NCBI RefSeq assembly: GCF_014268755.2
Contig: NZ_CP077093.1
Location: 6,962,925-7,026,924, forward strand
Length of the DNA stretch: 64,000 nucleotides
Reading direction: 5' to 3'
Source: Pseudomonas vanderleydeniana
GTDB taxonomy: Bacteria; Pseudomonadota; Gammaproteobacteria; Pseudomonadales; Pseudomonadaceae
Shown here in pieces: positions 39,671 to 49,274 of this stretch; position 1 is the first letter of the stretch; each line of letters begins with the position of its first letter. A program made the position numbers and the translations under genes. The notes under the pieces were generated by a model, which saw only the letters and a program-made list of their open reading frames with translations, was not told where the DNA came from and made no database searches.

Positions 39671-39727
39671 CACACCCGGCGCCGCCAGGGCGCCAGGTCA
39701 TGAGCCGGGCCGAACGGCCCGGCCGAA

Positions 39728-41368
39728 TCAGAGCCGGAAGCGGCTGACCAGCGAGTTGAAGGACAGCGCCAGGTTCGACAGTTCCTGGCTCGACGCGTTG
39801 GTCTGGTTGGCCCCGGCAGCGGTCTGGGTGGACAGATCCTGGATGTTCACCAGGTTGCGATCCACCTCGCGGGCCACATGGGCCTGCTCCTCGGACGCGG
39901 TGGCGATCACCAGGTTGCGGTCGTTGATCTGCGAGATACCTTCGGCGATCTGCTCCAGCGCCTCGCCGGCAGCCCGGGCCAGGTCCTGGGTTTCGGTCAC
40001 CAGCGCCTGGCTCTTGCCCATCGCGTCGACCGCGTTGTCGGCACGGTCCTGCACCGAATGAATCATCGTCTCGATCTCGCCGGTCGACGCCTGGGTCCGT
40101 GCCGCCAGGGCCCGTACCTCATCGGCGACCACGGCAAAGCCGCGCCCCTGCTCGCCGGCGCGGGCCGCCTCGATGGCCGCGTTGAGCGCCAGCAGGTTGG
40201 TCTGCTCGGCGATGCCGCGGATCACATCCAGCACCTGGCCGATATCGCGAACCTGCACGGCAAGATCCTTGACCAGGCCGGTGGACGAATTGATTTCCAG
40301 GGTCGCATTGTTGATCGCCTGCACGGCGCTGCGCGCCTGGTCGCGACCGCTGCTGGCCTGCACGCTGGTCGACTGCGAGGCCTGCGACGTCGAAACGGCA
40401 TTGCGCGCCACTTCCTCGACCGCCGATGTCATTTGCGTCACGGCGGTGGCCGCCTGCTGGATCTCGTCGTTCTGGCGAGTCAGCGCCCGGCTGCCGTCAT
40501 CGGTCACCGCCGTCAGTTCCTCGGCCGCGGAGGCCAGCTGGTCGGCGGCGCTGGCGATCTGCTGGATGGTGTTCTTCAGACTGTCCTGCATGTCGCCCAG
40601 GGCCTTGAGCAACTGGCCGGCCTCGTCACGACCATGGCTGGTGATGCGCTGGGTCAGGTCGCCCTCGGCGATACGTTGTGCACAGTCAACCGCGGTGGAA
40701 ATTGGCCGGCTGATCAGGCGGCTGATGAAGAAGCCCAGCAGCACGGCCGCGATGAAGGCGATGGCGATGCCGCTGTACAACAGCGTCCTGGCCGAGGCCT
40801 CCTGCGCCGTAGCCGCCTTGGCATCCTCGCTGATTTGGCGATCGTTGGAGTCGATCATGATGGTCAACTGGTCCATCACCTTGCGGTAGGCCTTCTGCAG
40901 GTCACCCAGCAGCAGGACGCGGCCGTTCTCCAGGTCACCCGCCGCCATCATCGCCACATAGCGCTGCACCAGGGCCTGGTACACCGGCCAGTCGCGCGCC
41001 ATCTGGTCGCCGGCGATGCGCTCGTCCTCGGCGAGCGGGCCCTTGCGGTACGCGGCGAACGCCTGCTCGCTGGCCAGCTGGTTGGCTTTCATCGACGCCA
41101 GGAACTCATCCTTGACGCTCTGCGGCGCATTGCCGGCGGTCGCGACATACAACCGGTACATGTCGCGCGTCTGGCCGACCGCCTTGGTCTTGGTCTGCGA
41201 AGTGTTGGCGACCGAGACGAGGTTGTTGCTGAACACCGCCTGCAGCCGCGCCGACAGCGCGGACACGCCACTGATGCCGAGCATGCCCACGGCGAGCGTG
41301 ATCAGCGCGCAAAGGAAGAAGGAGCTGATCAGTTTGGTCGAGAGTTTTGCATCGTTGAGCCAGTTCAT
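39728..41368 (-). CDS. Methyl-accepting chemotaxis protein, small helical sensor
   Basis: This 546-residue chemoreceptor has an N-terminal membrane helix (~12-32), a periplasmic four-helix-bundle type ligand domain (~33-190), a second helix (~192-212), a HAMP domain (~213-265) and a cytoplasmic signalling domain. The tip sequence [20 protein letters not shown] and [12 protein letters not shown] are intact. The C terminus ends SRFRL with no CheR-binding pentapeptide. The ATG at [13 protein letters not shown] opens the first helix. It is divergent from a sugar dehydrogenase operon, which hints at a sugar-related ligand; this is inference. Confidence 0.93.
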   Translation of the reverse strand: MNWLNDAKLSTKLISSFFLCALITLAVGMLGISGVSALSARLQAVFSNNLVSVANTSQTKTKAVGQTRDMYRLYVATAGNAPQSVKDEFLASMKANQLASEQAFAAYRKGPLAEDERIAGDQMARDWPVYQALVQRYVAMMAAGDLENGRVLLLGDLQKAYRKVMDQLTIMIDSNDRQISEDAKAATAQEASARTLLYSGIAIAFIAAVLLGFFISRLISRPISTAVDCAQRIAEGDLTQRITSHGRDEAGQLLKALGDMQDSLKNTIQQIASAADQLASAAEELTAVTDDGSRALTRQNDEIQQAATAVTQMTSAVEEVARNAVSTSQASQSTSVQASSGRDQARSAVQAINNATLEINSSTGLVKDLAVQVRDIGQVLDVIRGIAEQTNLLALNAAIEAARAGEQGRGFAVVADEVRALAARTQASTGEIETMIHSVQDRADNAVDAMGKSQALVTETQDLARAAGEALEQIAEGISQINDRNLVIATASEEQAHVAREVDRNLVNIQDLSTQTAAGANQTNASSQELSNLALSFNSLVSRFRL

Positions 41369-41842
41369 CGGTGAATCCTTGTGGGCGCTGGTCGAGCAGC
41401 CCTTTTCATGTGTGCATTTCCCTGCCCCGGCGTACTGCCAGGTGACGGGCCCGTGTGGGGATTCCATCGCTGCTCGAGCCCGCCTGACGACAACACGGCC
41501 TGAGCTGGCGCATGGCAAGGTTCTTCAACCAATGACGTCGTACCACAGCACAAACGCACAAGCCGAATACCTCTTTTTCCCTCAAGCTTGATGGGATCAC
41601 TTCCTTCTCGCCCCCTCATCGCGCGCACGATGTCGACGGGCCACCTACTTTCTGAAACATACGTTCCAGAGCCTTTAGCTGCAACAAACACGTAATGGCT
41701 TTTTGCCATAATCGTTGTTAAATGTTACAGCATGTGAAATATTAACCGCAAACATACGATGTCGTACGACGACTCTTATCCGGTTATGAAAATGACACGG
41801 ATCGGGCGTCACGCGCGCAAGTCAAACCGTGAGGAGTTACAC
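41369..41842. other. Divergent promoter region, chemoreceptor / sugar dehydrogenase
   Basis: This 474-base gap has no recognised gene. It is AT-rich between ~41680 and ~41760. A ten-base palindrome GTCGTACGAC occurs at 41762, with a related GACGTCGTACCAC at 41533, and AAACATACG occurs twice. These could be operator parts. No REP element is present. Confidence 0.4.
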
Positions 41843-43267
41843 ATGCATCCGCAAAGGATGGGTCGGCTGTTGCCTGGCGTGCAGAAGGCAAGACCCATGA
41901 GGAATACCCTGGCCGGGTGGCTGGCCCTGATGACCATCAGCCTGGGGGCCCATGCCGAGGCGCTCGACGCCAACGCATCGGCCGGCAAGCGCCTGGCGGT
42001 GGCCAGCGACTGCGTGGCCTGCCACACCAGTGCCGGGGGCAAGCCGTTCGCCGGCGGCTACCCGCTGAACTCGCCGATGGGCGTCATCTACTCGACCAAC
42101 ATCACCCCGTCCAAAACTGCCGGGATCGGCAACTACAGCGAGGCGGACTTCGCCCGTGCCGTGCGCGACGGCGTGACGCCGAACGGTACCCACCTGTACC
42201 CGGCCATGCCGTACACCTCCTACGCGAAGATGACCGACAGCGACATCGCCGAGCTCTACCAGTACTTCATGCATGAAGTGAAACCGGTGGACGCCCCGAG
42301 CCCCAAGACCCAGCTGGACTTCCCGTTCAACATCCGCGCCTCGATGATCGGCTGGAACGCGCTGTTCCACAGCGACAAGCGCTTCACCCCGGACCCGGCC
42401 AAGTCGGCCCAGGTCAACCGCGGCGACTACCTGGTCAATGCGCTGGCCCACTGCGACACCTGCCACACCCCGCGCAACGTGCTGATGGCCGCCAACAACG
42501 ACAAGGCGCTGTCCGGCGGCTCGCTGGGCGCCTGGTACGCACCGAACATCACCTCGGACAAGACCAGCGGCATCGGCGCCTGGTCGAGCGACGAAATCGT
42601 CGCCTACCTGCGCACTGGCCACGTCGAGGGCAAGGCCCAGGCCGCCGGACCGATGGCGGAGGCGGTCGAGCACAGCCTGCAGTACCTGGGTGATGACGAC
42701 CTCAAGGCCATCGCCGCCTACCTGCTGCAGACCACTCCGGTCGCCAGCGGCGAACGCCAGGCACGCCACACCTTCGGCCAGGCCTCCAGCGACGAGCTGA
42801 CCCTGCGCGGCGGCAAGCCGCAGGACAACCCGGGCTGGCACATCTTCAGCGGCACCTGCGCCAACTGCCACCAGGCCAACGGCCAGGGCAACCGCGAGTA
42901 CCCGTCACTGTTCCACAACACCGCCACCAGCCGTGCCGACAACCTGATCGCGACCATCGTCCATGGCGTGCACCGCAAGGTCGACGGCGTCGCCATCGAC
43001 ATGCCGGGCTTCGGTCCCGACGCGTTCTATACCGACCGCCTCACCGACCAGGAAATCGCCGATGTCAGCAACTACGTGCTGACCCACTACGGCAATCCGC
43101 AAACCACCGTGACCGCCGCCGACGTGGCGCGTGTACGCGAAGGCGGCCCCAAGGCGCCGCTCGCCGTCCTGGCGCAGTACAGCGTGCCGGGCCTGATCAT
43201 TCTCGGCCTGCTGGTCCTCCTGGCGCTGTTCAGGCTCAAGACCCGTCGCCAGCGCGTGGAGGCCTGA
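41843..43267 (+). CDS. Triheme cytochrome c subunit of a membrane sugar dehydrogenase
   Basis: This is the electron-transfer subunit of a flavin dehydrogenase, 474 residues. A signal peptide ends GAHAEA (~38). Three c-type heme motifs are clear: CVACH (57-61), CDTCH (204-208) and CANCH (339-343). A C-terminal membrane helix (~445-465) anchors it, so electrons from the flavin subunit pass to ubiquinone. The ATG was chosen because GAGGAG lies seven bases upstream; a second ATG 18 codons later (MRNTLAGW) is possible. The next gene starts three bases after the stop. The subunit order cytochrome-small-large is visible. Confidence 0.93.
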   Translation: MHPQRMGRLLPGVQKARPMRNTLAGWLALMTISLGAHAEALDANASAGKRLAVASDCVACHTSAGGKPFAGGYPLNSPMGVIYSTNITPSKTAGIGNYSEADFARAVRDGVTPNGTHLYPAMPYTSYAKMTDSDIAELYQYFMHEVKPVDAPSPKTQLDFPFNIRASMIGWNALFHSDKRFTPDPAKSAQVNRGDYLVNALAHCDTCHTPRNVLMAANNDKALSGGSLGAWYAPNITSDKTSGIGAWSSDEIVAYLRTGHVEGKAQAAGPMAEAVEHSLQYLGDDDLKAIAAYLLQTTPVASGERQARHTFGQASSDELTLRGGKPQDNPGWHIFSGTCANCHQANGQGNREYPSLFHNTATSRADNLIATIVHGVHRKVDGVAIDMPGFGPDAFYTDRLTDQEIADVSNYVLTHYGNPQTTVTAADVARVREGGPKAPLAVLAQYSVPGLIILGLLVLLALFRLKTRRQRVEA

Positions 43268-43270
43268 ACC

Positions 43271-43792
43271 ATGGAAACTTCAATGACTGACAAGCACACC
43301 CTCTCCCGCCGCAGCCTGCTGCGCGGCTCGGTGACCCTCGGCCTGGCCGCCCTGGTCGGCAGCCTCGCCCCGTGGCAATCGGTGCTGGCCGCGGACGACC
43401 AGGACTTCATCGCCCTGTCGCAGTTCCTCGTCAGCCGCCCGGTCAACCCGGTGCTGGCGGCGCGTTACTACCGCGCCCTGAGCAAGCGTGCGCCGAACTT
43501 CGCCGGCAACGTCGGTGCCCTGCGCCAGCTGATCACCACGCAAGGCTTCAAGCACGTGGACGAATACCTGGCCCAGCCCAACCCGGATGCGTCGCTGAAG
43601 GCGACTGCCACCAGCATCATCTCGGCCTGGTACCTGGGCATCGTCGGCGAGCTCGCCGACGCCGAACTGGTCAGCTACTCCGAAGCGCTGATGTACGCGC
43701 CGACCCACGGCATCCTCGCCATCCCCACCTACGGCGGTGGCCCCGACTCCTGGGGCAACAAGCCAACCGATAGACAGGACACCCAACTATGA
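43271..43792 (+). CDS. Sugar dehydrogenase small (gamma) subunit, Tat-exported
   Basis: This 173-residue subunit of the FAD-sorbitol/gluconate-type dehydrogenases (FAD_SLDH family) acts as chaperone and Tat carrier for the flavin subunit. A twin-arginine signal SRRSLLRGSVTLG (~12-24) and cleavage near VLAADD are visible. The C-terminal motif PTYGGGPDSWGNKPT is typical. A GGAGG site eight bases upstream sets the start. Its stop overlaps the GMC gene by four bases. Confidence 0.9.
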   Translation: METSMTDKHTLSRRSLLRGSVTLGLAALVGSLAPWQSVLAADDQDFIALSQFLVSRPVNPVLAARYYRALSKRAPNFAGNVGALRQLITTQGFKHVDEYLAQPNPDASLKATATSIISAWYLGIVGELADAELVSYSEALMYAPTHGILAIPTYGGGPDSWGNKPTDRQDTQL

Positions 43793-45429
43793 GCAGTGCT
43801 GCTTACGATGCCGACGTGGTCATCATCGGCTCCGGCGTGATGGGCGGCCTGATCGCCGCCGAAATGGCCAAGGCCAACAAATCCGTGATCGTCCTCGAGG
43901 CCGGTCCGCGGGTGAACCGCCGCGACATCGTCGAAACCTTCCGCAACGCCCCGGTCAAGCTGTCGCTGGCCAACGCCAAGCTGCAAGGCGCCGGCTCGCC
44001 GTACCCGAGCCTGCCGCACGCGCCCTCTACCTATGGCGACTACCTGCAGCAGGTCGGCCCGGTGAAATACAACACCTCGTACCTGCGCGTGGTCGGCGGT
44101 ACCACCTGGCACTTCGGTTCCTCGCTGTGGCGCATGCTGCCCAACGACTTCCGTCTCAACAGCCTGTACGGGCGCGGGCGTGACTGGCCGATCAGCTACG
44201 ATGAACTGGAACCCTTCTACGCCCGCGCCGAAACCGAGCTGGGCGTGTCCGGTGTCGATGGCCAGGACGAAAGCGGCCAGGGCGGCGCAGCCTTCCCGCC
44301 CCGCTCCATCCCCTACCCGATGGAGGGCCTGAAGCCGAGCTACATGTTCAAGCGCCTGTCGAGCATGCTCAGCAAGGGCGGCTACAACCCGATCCTGGAA
44401 CCCAACGGCCGCGCCACCCGTCCCTACGGCAAGCGCCCGCCGTGCGCCGGCAACAACAACTGCAACCCGGTCTGCCCGATTGCCGCCAAGTACGATGGTT
44501 CCATGCACATCGATGAAGCCGAAAAGCATGGCGCCAAGCTGCTGGACAACTCGGTGGTGTACAAGATCGAGGCCGGTGACGACGGCAAGATCAGCGCGAT
44601 CTGGTACATGCGCCCGGACAAGACCCAGCACCGCCTGACCGCCCGCTACTTCGTGCTGGCGGCCTACGGCATCGAGTCGCCGAAGCTGCTGCTGATGTCC
44701 ACGTCCGAGAAGTATCCGAACGGCATCGCCAACTCTTCCGACCAGGTCGGTCGCAACCTGATGGACCACACCGGCATCAGCATGAACGTGATGACCAAGG
44801 AAGACATGTGGCCAGGCGAAGGCCCGACCCAGTTGCTGGTGTACCTCAACAGCCGTGACGGCGGCTTCCGCAAGGACTACCCGAGCTACAAGATCAAGGT
44901 GCGCAACACGGTGCCGACCTCGCAGATCACCAGCAACCTGATCGCCAAGGGTGTGCTCGGCTCGAAACTCGACGAGCAGATCCGCCTGCAATCGGCCCGT
45001 TCGCTGAACTGGGCGGTGGACTTCGAAACCCTGCCGCTGCCGGAAAACCGCGTGACGCCGAGCAAGACCAAGTTCGATGCCATCGGCCTGCCGGTACCGG
45101 AGATCTACTACAGCGTCCCGGACTACTGGCACGCCGGCAAGGAAAAGGCCCTGGAGGACTTCAAGCAGTTCGCCAAGCTGCTCGACGCCGACATCCTCAG
45201 CACCGACGTGGGCTTCCAGAACCGCCAGCACATCATGGGCACCACCATCATGGGCGACGATCCGAAGAACTCGGTGGTCGACCGTGACTGCCGCGCCCAC
45301 GACCACGCCAACCTGTTCATCGCCGGCACCAGCGTGATGCCGTCGTCGTCCTGCGTGAACCCCACGCTGACCGGCGCGGCCCTGAGCATCCGTATTGCCG
45401 ATCAACTGCTCAAGGACTTCCAGGCGTAA
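43789..45429 (+). CDS. GMC-type flavoprotein, catalytic subunit of membrane sugar dehydrogenase
   Basis: This is the 546-residue FAD catalytic subunit. The dinucleotide-binding GSGVMG (14-19), GGTTWHFG (~103-110) and C-terminal GMC motif NPTLTGAALSIRIADQL are visible. Three cysteines, C219, C225 and C229 (PPCAGNNNCNPVCP), fit the 3Fe-4S hinge cluster of related glucose/fructose dehydrogenases, which hands electrons to the cytochrome subunit. It has no signal of its own and should ride with the Tat small subunit. Sorbitol, fructose, glucose and gluconate are all possible substrates; sequence does not decide. Confidence 0.92.
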   Translation: MSSAAYDADVVIIGSGVMGGLIAAEMAKANKSVIVLEAGPRVNRRDIVETFRNAPVKLSLANAKLQGAGSPYPSLPHAPSTYGDYLQQVGPVKYNTSYLRVVGGTTWHFGSSLWRMLPNDFRLNSLYGRGRDWPISYDELEPFYARAETELGVSGVDGQDESGQGGAAFPPRSIPYPMEGLKPSYMFKRLSSMLSKGGYNPILEPNGRATRPYGKRPPCAGNNNCNPVCPIAAKYDGSMHIDEAEKHGAKLLDNSVVYKIEAGDDGKISAIWYMRPDKTQHRLTARYFVLAAYGIESPKLLLMSTSEKYPNGIANSSDQVGRNLMDHTGISMNVMTKEDMWPGEGPTQLLVYLNSRDGGFRKDYPSYKIKVRNTVPTSQITSNLIAKGVLGSKLDEQIRLQSARSLNWAVDFETLPLPENRVTPSKTKFDAIGLPVPEIYYSVPDYWHAGKEKALEDFKQFAKLLDADILSTDVGFQNRQHIMGTTIMGDDPKNSVVDRDCRAHDHANLFIAGTSVMPSSSCVNPTLTGAALSIRIADQLLKDFQA

Positions 45430-45714
45430 CGCCTGGTCCCGCAGCAGCCAACGTGGCAGGCCGCCCTGGCCTGTCACGTCTTCCCCTCCTCCCCTGCCCC
45501 CTCCTCTGGCAAGCGCCTGACCCGGCCGTTTCAGCACTCACTCGAGCCTTGAAAACATTGTCCCTATTTTAGAATCAATCATTCTCATTTTTGCCTAATT
45601 GTCTCGAACACGGATCGCCCCTAAAGTACACCCATACCGCAGCCACTGAGCAAAACGCCAGGCCGGTGCCGAATTCGCTTCACACACTTTATCGACTTAA
45701 AAAGGAACTCAATC
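45430..45714. other. Intergenic region upstream of the isochorismatase-like gene
   Basis: This 285-base gap starts GC-rich and ends in an AT-rich stretch (45550-45600) likely to hold the promoter of the next gene. A weak Fur-like run (AATGAGAATGATTGATTC on the lower strand) was noted but not accepted. No terminator with a T-run follows the dehydrogenase operon. Confidence 0.4.
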
Positions 45715-46359
45715 ATGTCCAACCGCGAATTGCTGAACCCAACCAACTCCGCCCTGATCCTGATCGACCACCAGCCACAAATGGCCTTCGGCGTGCAGTC
45801 GATCGACCGCCAGACCCTGAAGAACAACACCGTGGGCCTGGCCAAGGCGGCCAAGATCTTCAACGTGCCGACCATCTACACCTCGGTCGAGACCGAAAGC
45901 TTCAGCGGCTACATCTGGCCGGAACTGCTGGCCGTGAACCCGGGTGCCCAGCCGATCGAGCGGACCTCGATGAACTCCTGGGAAGACAGGAAACTGGTGG
46001 AGGCGGTGAAGGCCACCGGTCGCAAGAAACTGATCATGGCCGCCCTGTGGACCGAGGTCTGCCTGACCTTCCCGGCCCTGGAAGCCCTGGCTGAAGGCTA
46101 CGAGGTGTACATCGTCACCGACGCTTCCGGCGGCACCACCCAGGAAGCCCACGACATGTCCGTGCAGCGGATGATCCAGGCCGGCGCGATCCCGGTGACC
46201 TGGCAGCAGGTTCTGCTCGAGTACCAGCGCGACTGGGCCCACAAGGACACTTACAATGCCGTGATGGACCTGGTGCGCGAGCACAGCGGCGCCTACGGCA
46301 TGGGCGTGGACTACGCCTACACCATGGTGCACAAGGCTCCACAACGTACCCTGGGCTGA
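45715..46359 (+). CDS. YcaC-like isochorismatase-family hydrolase (first copy)
   Basis: This is a 214-residue alpha/beta cysteine hydrolase of the isochorismatase superfamily, nearest to YcaC. The triad is D18 (LILIDHQ), C116 (WTEVCLTFPAL) and an arginine (R83, IERTSMNSW) where many relatives have lysine. TDASGGTTQEAH (~136-147) supplies the cis-peptide region. A GGAA site precedes the ATG. It resembles the second copy near 53.6 kb. The natural substrate of YcaC enzymes is unknown. Confidence 0.88.
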   Translation: MSNRELLNPTNSALILIDHQPQMAFGVQSIDRQTLKNNTVGLAKAAKIFNVPTIYTSVETESFSGYIWPELLAVNPGAQPIERTSMNSWEDRKLVEAVKATGRKKLIMAALWTEVCLTFPALEALAEGYEVYIVTDASGGTTQEAHDMSVQRMIQAGAIPVTWQQVLLEYQRDWAHKDTYNAVMDLVREHSGAYGMGVDYAYTMVHKAPQRTLG

Positions 46360-46435
46360 TCCCTGCGAACACAAGCCCGCCAGGCTGCACTGCTGGCGGG
46401 CTTCCACCGTTTTACTGAAGAAAGGGAATTCTCCC

Positions 46436-48247
46436 ATGCCACATGAAGGCAGCCTGCTGCAGGCTTCGGTCATTTTCCTGATGGCCGCCGTCATCATCGT
46501 CCCCCTGGCCAAGCGCCTCCAGCTCGGCGCCGTACTCGGCTACCTGCTGGCCGGCGTGCTGATCGGCCCGCAAGTGCTGAAGCTGATGGGCAACGCCGAG
46601 CACGTCGCACACTTCTCCGAGATGGGCGTGGTGTTCCTGCTGTTCATCATCGGCCTGGAACTGTCGCCCAAGCGCCTCTGGCTGATGCGCAAGGCGGTGT
46701 TCGGTGTCGGCCTGGCGCAGGTGCTGCTCACAGGCCTGGTGATCGGTACCGTGGCCATGGCCGCCTTCGGCCAGAGCCTGCAGGCGGCGATCGTGCTCGG
46801 CCTGGGCCTGGCACTGTCGTCGACCGCGCTGGGCCTGCAAAGCCTGGCCGAGAGCCGCCAACTGAACAGCCCCCATGGCCGCCTGGCCTTCGCCATCCTG
46901 TTGTTCCAGGACATTGCCGCCATCCCGCTGATCGCCCTGGTGCCGCTGCTGGCCGTGACCGGTGTGCAGGAAACCGGCGAAAGCGGCCTGGTGCATGGCC
47001 TGAAGGTGCTCGGCAGCATCGCCGTGGTGGTGGTCGGTGGCCGCTACCTGCTGCGTCCGCTGTTCCGCGCCGTGGCCCGCACCGGCCTGCCGGAAGTCGC
47101 CACCGCCACCGCGCTGCTGGTGGTGATCGGCACCGCTTGGCTGATGGAACTGGCCGGTGTGTCAATGGCCCTCGGCGCGTTCCTCGCCGGCCTGCTGCTG
47201 GCCGACTCGGAATACCGCCACGAACTGGAATCGCAGATCGAGCCGTTCAAGGGCCTGCTGCTGGGCCTGTTCTTCATGAGCGTCGGCATGGGTGCGAACC
47301 TGCCGCTGCTGTTCGAGAACCCCGGCCTGATCATCGGCCTGACCCTGCTGCTGATCGCCATCAAGCTGCCGTTGCTGATGTTCGTCGGGCGCATGGCTGG
47401 CGGCCTGTCACGTATTGCCGCCCTGCGCCTGGGCATGGTGCTGGCGGCCGGTGGCGAGTTCGCCTTCGTGGTGTTCAAGCTCGGCCAGAACCTCGGCCTG
47501 TTCGACACCCGCACCTACGACACGCTGATCATGACCATCACCCTGTCGATGGCGGTCACGCCGTTGCTGCTGATGGCCTGCGCACACTTCATCAAGACGC
47601 CGCCGCAACCGGCCCGCGAAGTGCCGGAAGAACTCCGGAAGATCAAGAGCGACGGCCCTCGGGTGGTCATCGCCGGCATGGGTCGCGTCGGCCAGGTCGT
47701 CGCGCGGATCCTGCATGCCCAGGGCATTCCGTTCATAGGCCTGGACACCTCGGTCGACACCATCGAGATGACCCGCAACTTCGAGCACGTGCCGGTGTTC
47801 TACGGCGACCCGCTGCGCCCGGAAATCCTCAGCGCCGCCAAGGTCGGCGAAGCCGAGTACTTCATCGTCGCGCTGGATGACCCGGAAAAGGCGGTGAAGA
47901 CTGCGGAAACCGTGCAGCGCCTGTACCCGCAGGTCAAGGTCCTGGCCCGTGCCCGCAACCGCCAGCACGTGCACCAGTTGCTCGATGCCGGCGCGGAACC
48001 GGTGCGCGAGACCTACTATTCGAGCCTGGAAATGACCCGGCGTGCCCTGGAAGGCCTGGGCCTTGGCTCAGCCCAGGCGGAGCGGCGGATCCGGCAGTTC
48101 ATGGTCCACGACGAAGAGACCCTGGCGGCCCAGCACCTGGTGCGCGGGGACCGCTCGAAGGTCATGGAGACAGCGCAGGAAGCCCGGGTGGAACTGGCGC
48201 GGTTGTTTGCCAGCGATACGGACGAGGGCGAGATCAAGGAGCGCTGA
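46436..48247 (+). CDS. CPA2 cation:proton antiporter, KefB/KefC-like
   Basis: This 603-residue membrane protein has a 12-13 helix Na+/H+ exchanger domain (~1-385, with LGYLLAGVLIGP and FLLFIIGLELSP) followed by a cytoplasmic TrkA-N/RCK nucleotide-binding domain (~400-520) with VVIAGMGRVGQVVARIL. It probably exports K+ in exchange for H+. A hairpin (GCCCGCCA...TGGCGGGC) with TTTT lies between it and the previous gene. The 3' end overlaps the convergent AraC gene by 14 bases. Glutathione gating is not visible. Confidence 0.9.
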   Translation: MPHEGSLLQASVIFLMAAVIIVPLAKRLQLGAVLGYLLAGVLIGPQVLKLMGNAEHVAHFSEMGVVFLLFIIGLELSPKRLWLMRKAVFGVGLAQVLLTGLVIGTVAMAAFGQSLQAAIVLGLGLALSSTALGLQSLAESRQLNSPHGRLAFAILLFQDIAAIPLIALVPLLAVTGVQETGESGLVHGLKVLGSIAVVVVGGRYLLRPLFRAVARTGLPEVATATALLVVIGTAWLMELAGVSMALGAFLAGLLLADSEYRHELESQIEPFKGLLLGLFFMSVGMGANLPLLFENPGLIIGLTLLLIAIKLPLLMFVGRMAGGLSRIAALRLGMVLAAGGEFAFVVFKLGQNLGLFDTRTYDTLIMTITLSMAVTPLLLMACAHFIKTPPQPAREVPEELRKIKSDGPRVVIAGMGRVGQVVARILHAQGIPFIGLDTSVDTIEMTRNFEHVPVFYGDPLRPEILSAAKVGEAEYFIVALDDPEKAVKTAETVQRLYPQVKVLARARNRQHVHQLLDAGAEPVRETYYSSLEMTRRALEGLGLGSAQAERRIRQFMVHDEETLAAQHLVRGDRSKVMETAQEARVELARLFASDTDEGEIKER

Positions 48248-49268
48248 CCGGTTCGGCCCGGGGCGAACGTACTCGGGCCGACTTCAGGCGATAGGCGCCG
48301 GGAGCGCAGCCGAACCATCGGTTGCAGGCTCGATAGAAGCTGCTGAGTTCGGTGAATCCCAGGCTCTGCGCAATCGCCGCCGCACTCTGGTCCGTCGAGC
48401 CGATCAAGTGGCGGGCCAACTGCAAGCGGCATTCGTCCAGCAGCTCCCGGAAGCCGGTCAGTTCTTCATCCAGCCGATTGCGAAGCATTCGTGGCGTCAG
48501 GTTCAAGGCGCTCGCAATACTCTCGAGGGAAACGACGATGCCCTTTGCCAGACCCACGACGATATGGTTTTTCACGACTGACGACACCTTCAGTGGAAAA
48601 CGCTGAAGCTCCGAGTTGACCTGGCTCTCATGATGCAGCTTCAACTCCAGAGAAGCGGTCGGCAGCCGCTGGTGCCAGTCCCTGGCCGAGAAGGTGATCT
48701 TGTTGACCAGGTTGGAAAACCTGAGGTTGCTGCCGAAAAGAGCCTCCAGTTCGCGGCAATCGGCCGGCGCCTCATAGCTGAAGGTTGTCTCGACCGGCGT
48801 CACCCCGTGCAGGGGGAGCAGCCAATGGACGATCGCCATGATGGTGGAGAGATAACAGTCGATGTAGGACCTGCAGAGGTCCAGCAACTCCAGGCGCAGG
48901 AAAACCACGCTGCAGGACTCTGGCTCTTCCACGATCAGCAATGGAACTCCATCCGACAGGATCGCTGAATAGCGCGAAAGAATAGTCATGGCTTCGCCCA
49001 GCGTGGCACTGGACATCATGGGGTAGAGCTGGGATTGGAGCTGGCCTGGATGGAACAGCTCATAGCAGCCCAGACCGATATCGGGACGATTCGATGCGGC
49101 CTGGAGTACCTCCACGAAATTCGAAATTTCTTCTATCCGGACCCGCTGTCCGCTGGCGGCGATGTCGCCGAGGTGGGCATGCAGGTCCTCGACCTGATGC
49201 GAGGCAGGGTGCGCAAGCCCCTTCAGTCTCAGGACCACTTGGGCGCAGGTGGGAGCGATCGTCGGCAT
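48234..49268 (-). CDS. AraC-family regulator with Arabinose_bd-type N domain (A)
   Basis: This 344-residue transcription factor has an N-terminal effector-like domain of the type shared by OruR and ArgR-like AraC proteins (~20-215, with LGCYELFHPGQL and PMMSSATLGEAM). The C-terminal double helix-turn-helix (~235-335) has SLESIASALNLTPRMLRNRL and AAIAQSLGFTELSSFYRACNRWFG. It starts six bases after the stop of a second AraC gene, so the two are co-transcribed. Effector and targets are unknown. Confidence 0.9.
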   Translation of the reverse strand: MPTIAPTCAQVVLRLKGLAHPASHQVEDLHAHLGDIAASGQRVRIEEISNFVEVLQAASNRPDIGLGCYELFHPGQLQSQLYPMMSSATLGEAMTILSRYSAILSDGVPLLIVEEPESCSVVFLRLELLDLCRSYIDCYLSTIMAIVHWLLPLHGVTPVETTFSYEAPADCRELEALFGSNLRFSNLVNKITFSARDWHQRLPTASLELKLHHESQVNSELQRFPLKVSSVVKNHIVVGLAKGIVVSLESIASALNLTPRMLRNRLDEELTGFRELLDECRLQLARHLIGSTDQSAAAIAQSLGFTELSSFYRACNRWFGCAPGAYRLKSARVRSPRAEPVSAP

Positions 49269-49274
49269 AAGTAC

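Noticed and set aside
41755..41775. GTCGTACGAC palindrome as an operator of the sugar dehydrogenase operon
   Set aside because: A single ten-base palindrome is expected by chance in a window this size; the second copy at 41533 is only partial.
41759..41842. Longer N terminus for the triheme cytochrome starting at 41759
   Set aside because: The added 28 residues are polar, have no ribosome site, and would move the signal peptide away from the N terminus.
45570..45595. Fur box upstream of the first YcaC-like gene
   Set aside because: AATGAGAATGATTGATTC fits one half of the Fur consensus but the other half matches poorly (about 10 of 19 positions).
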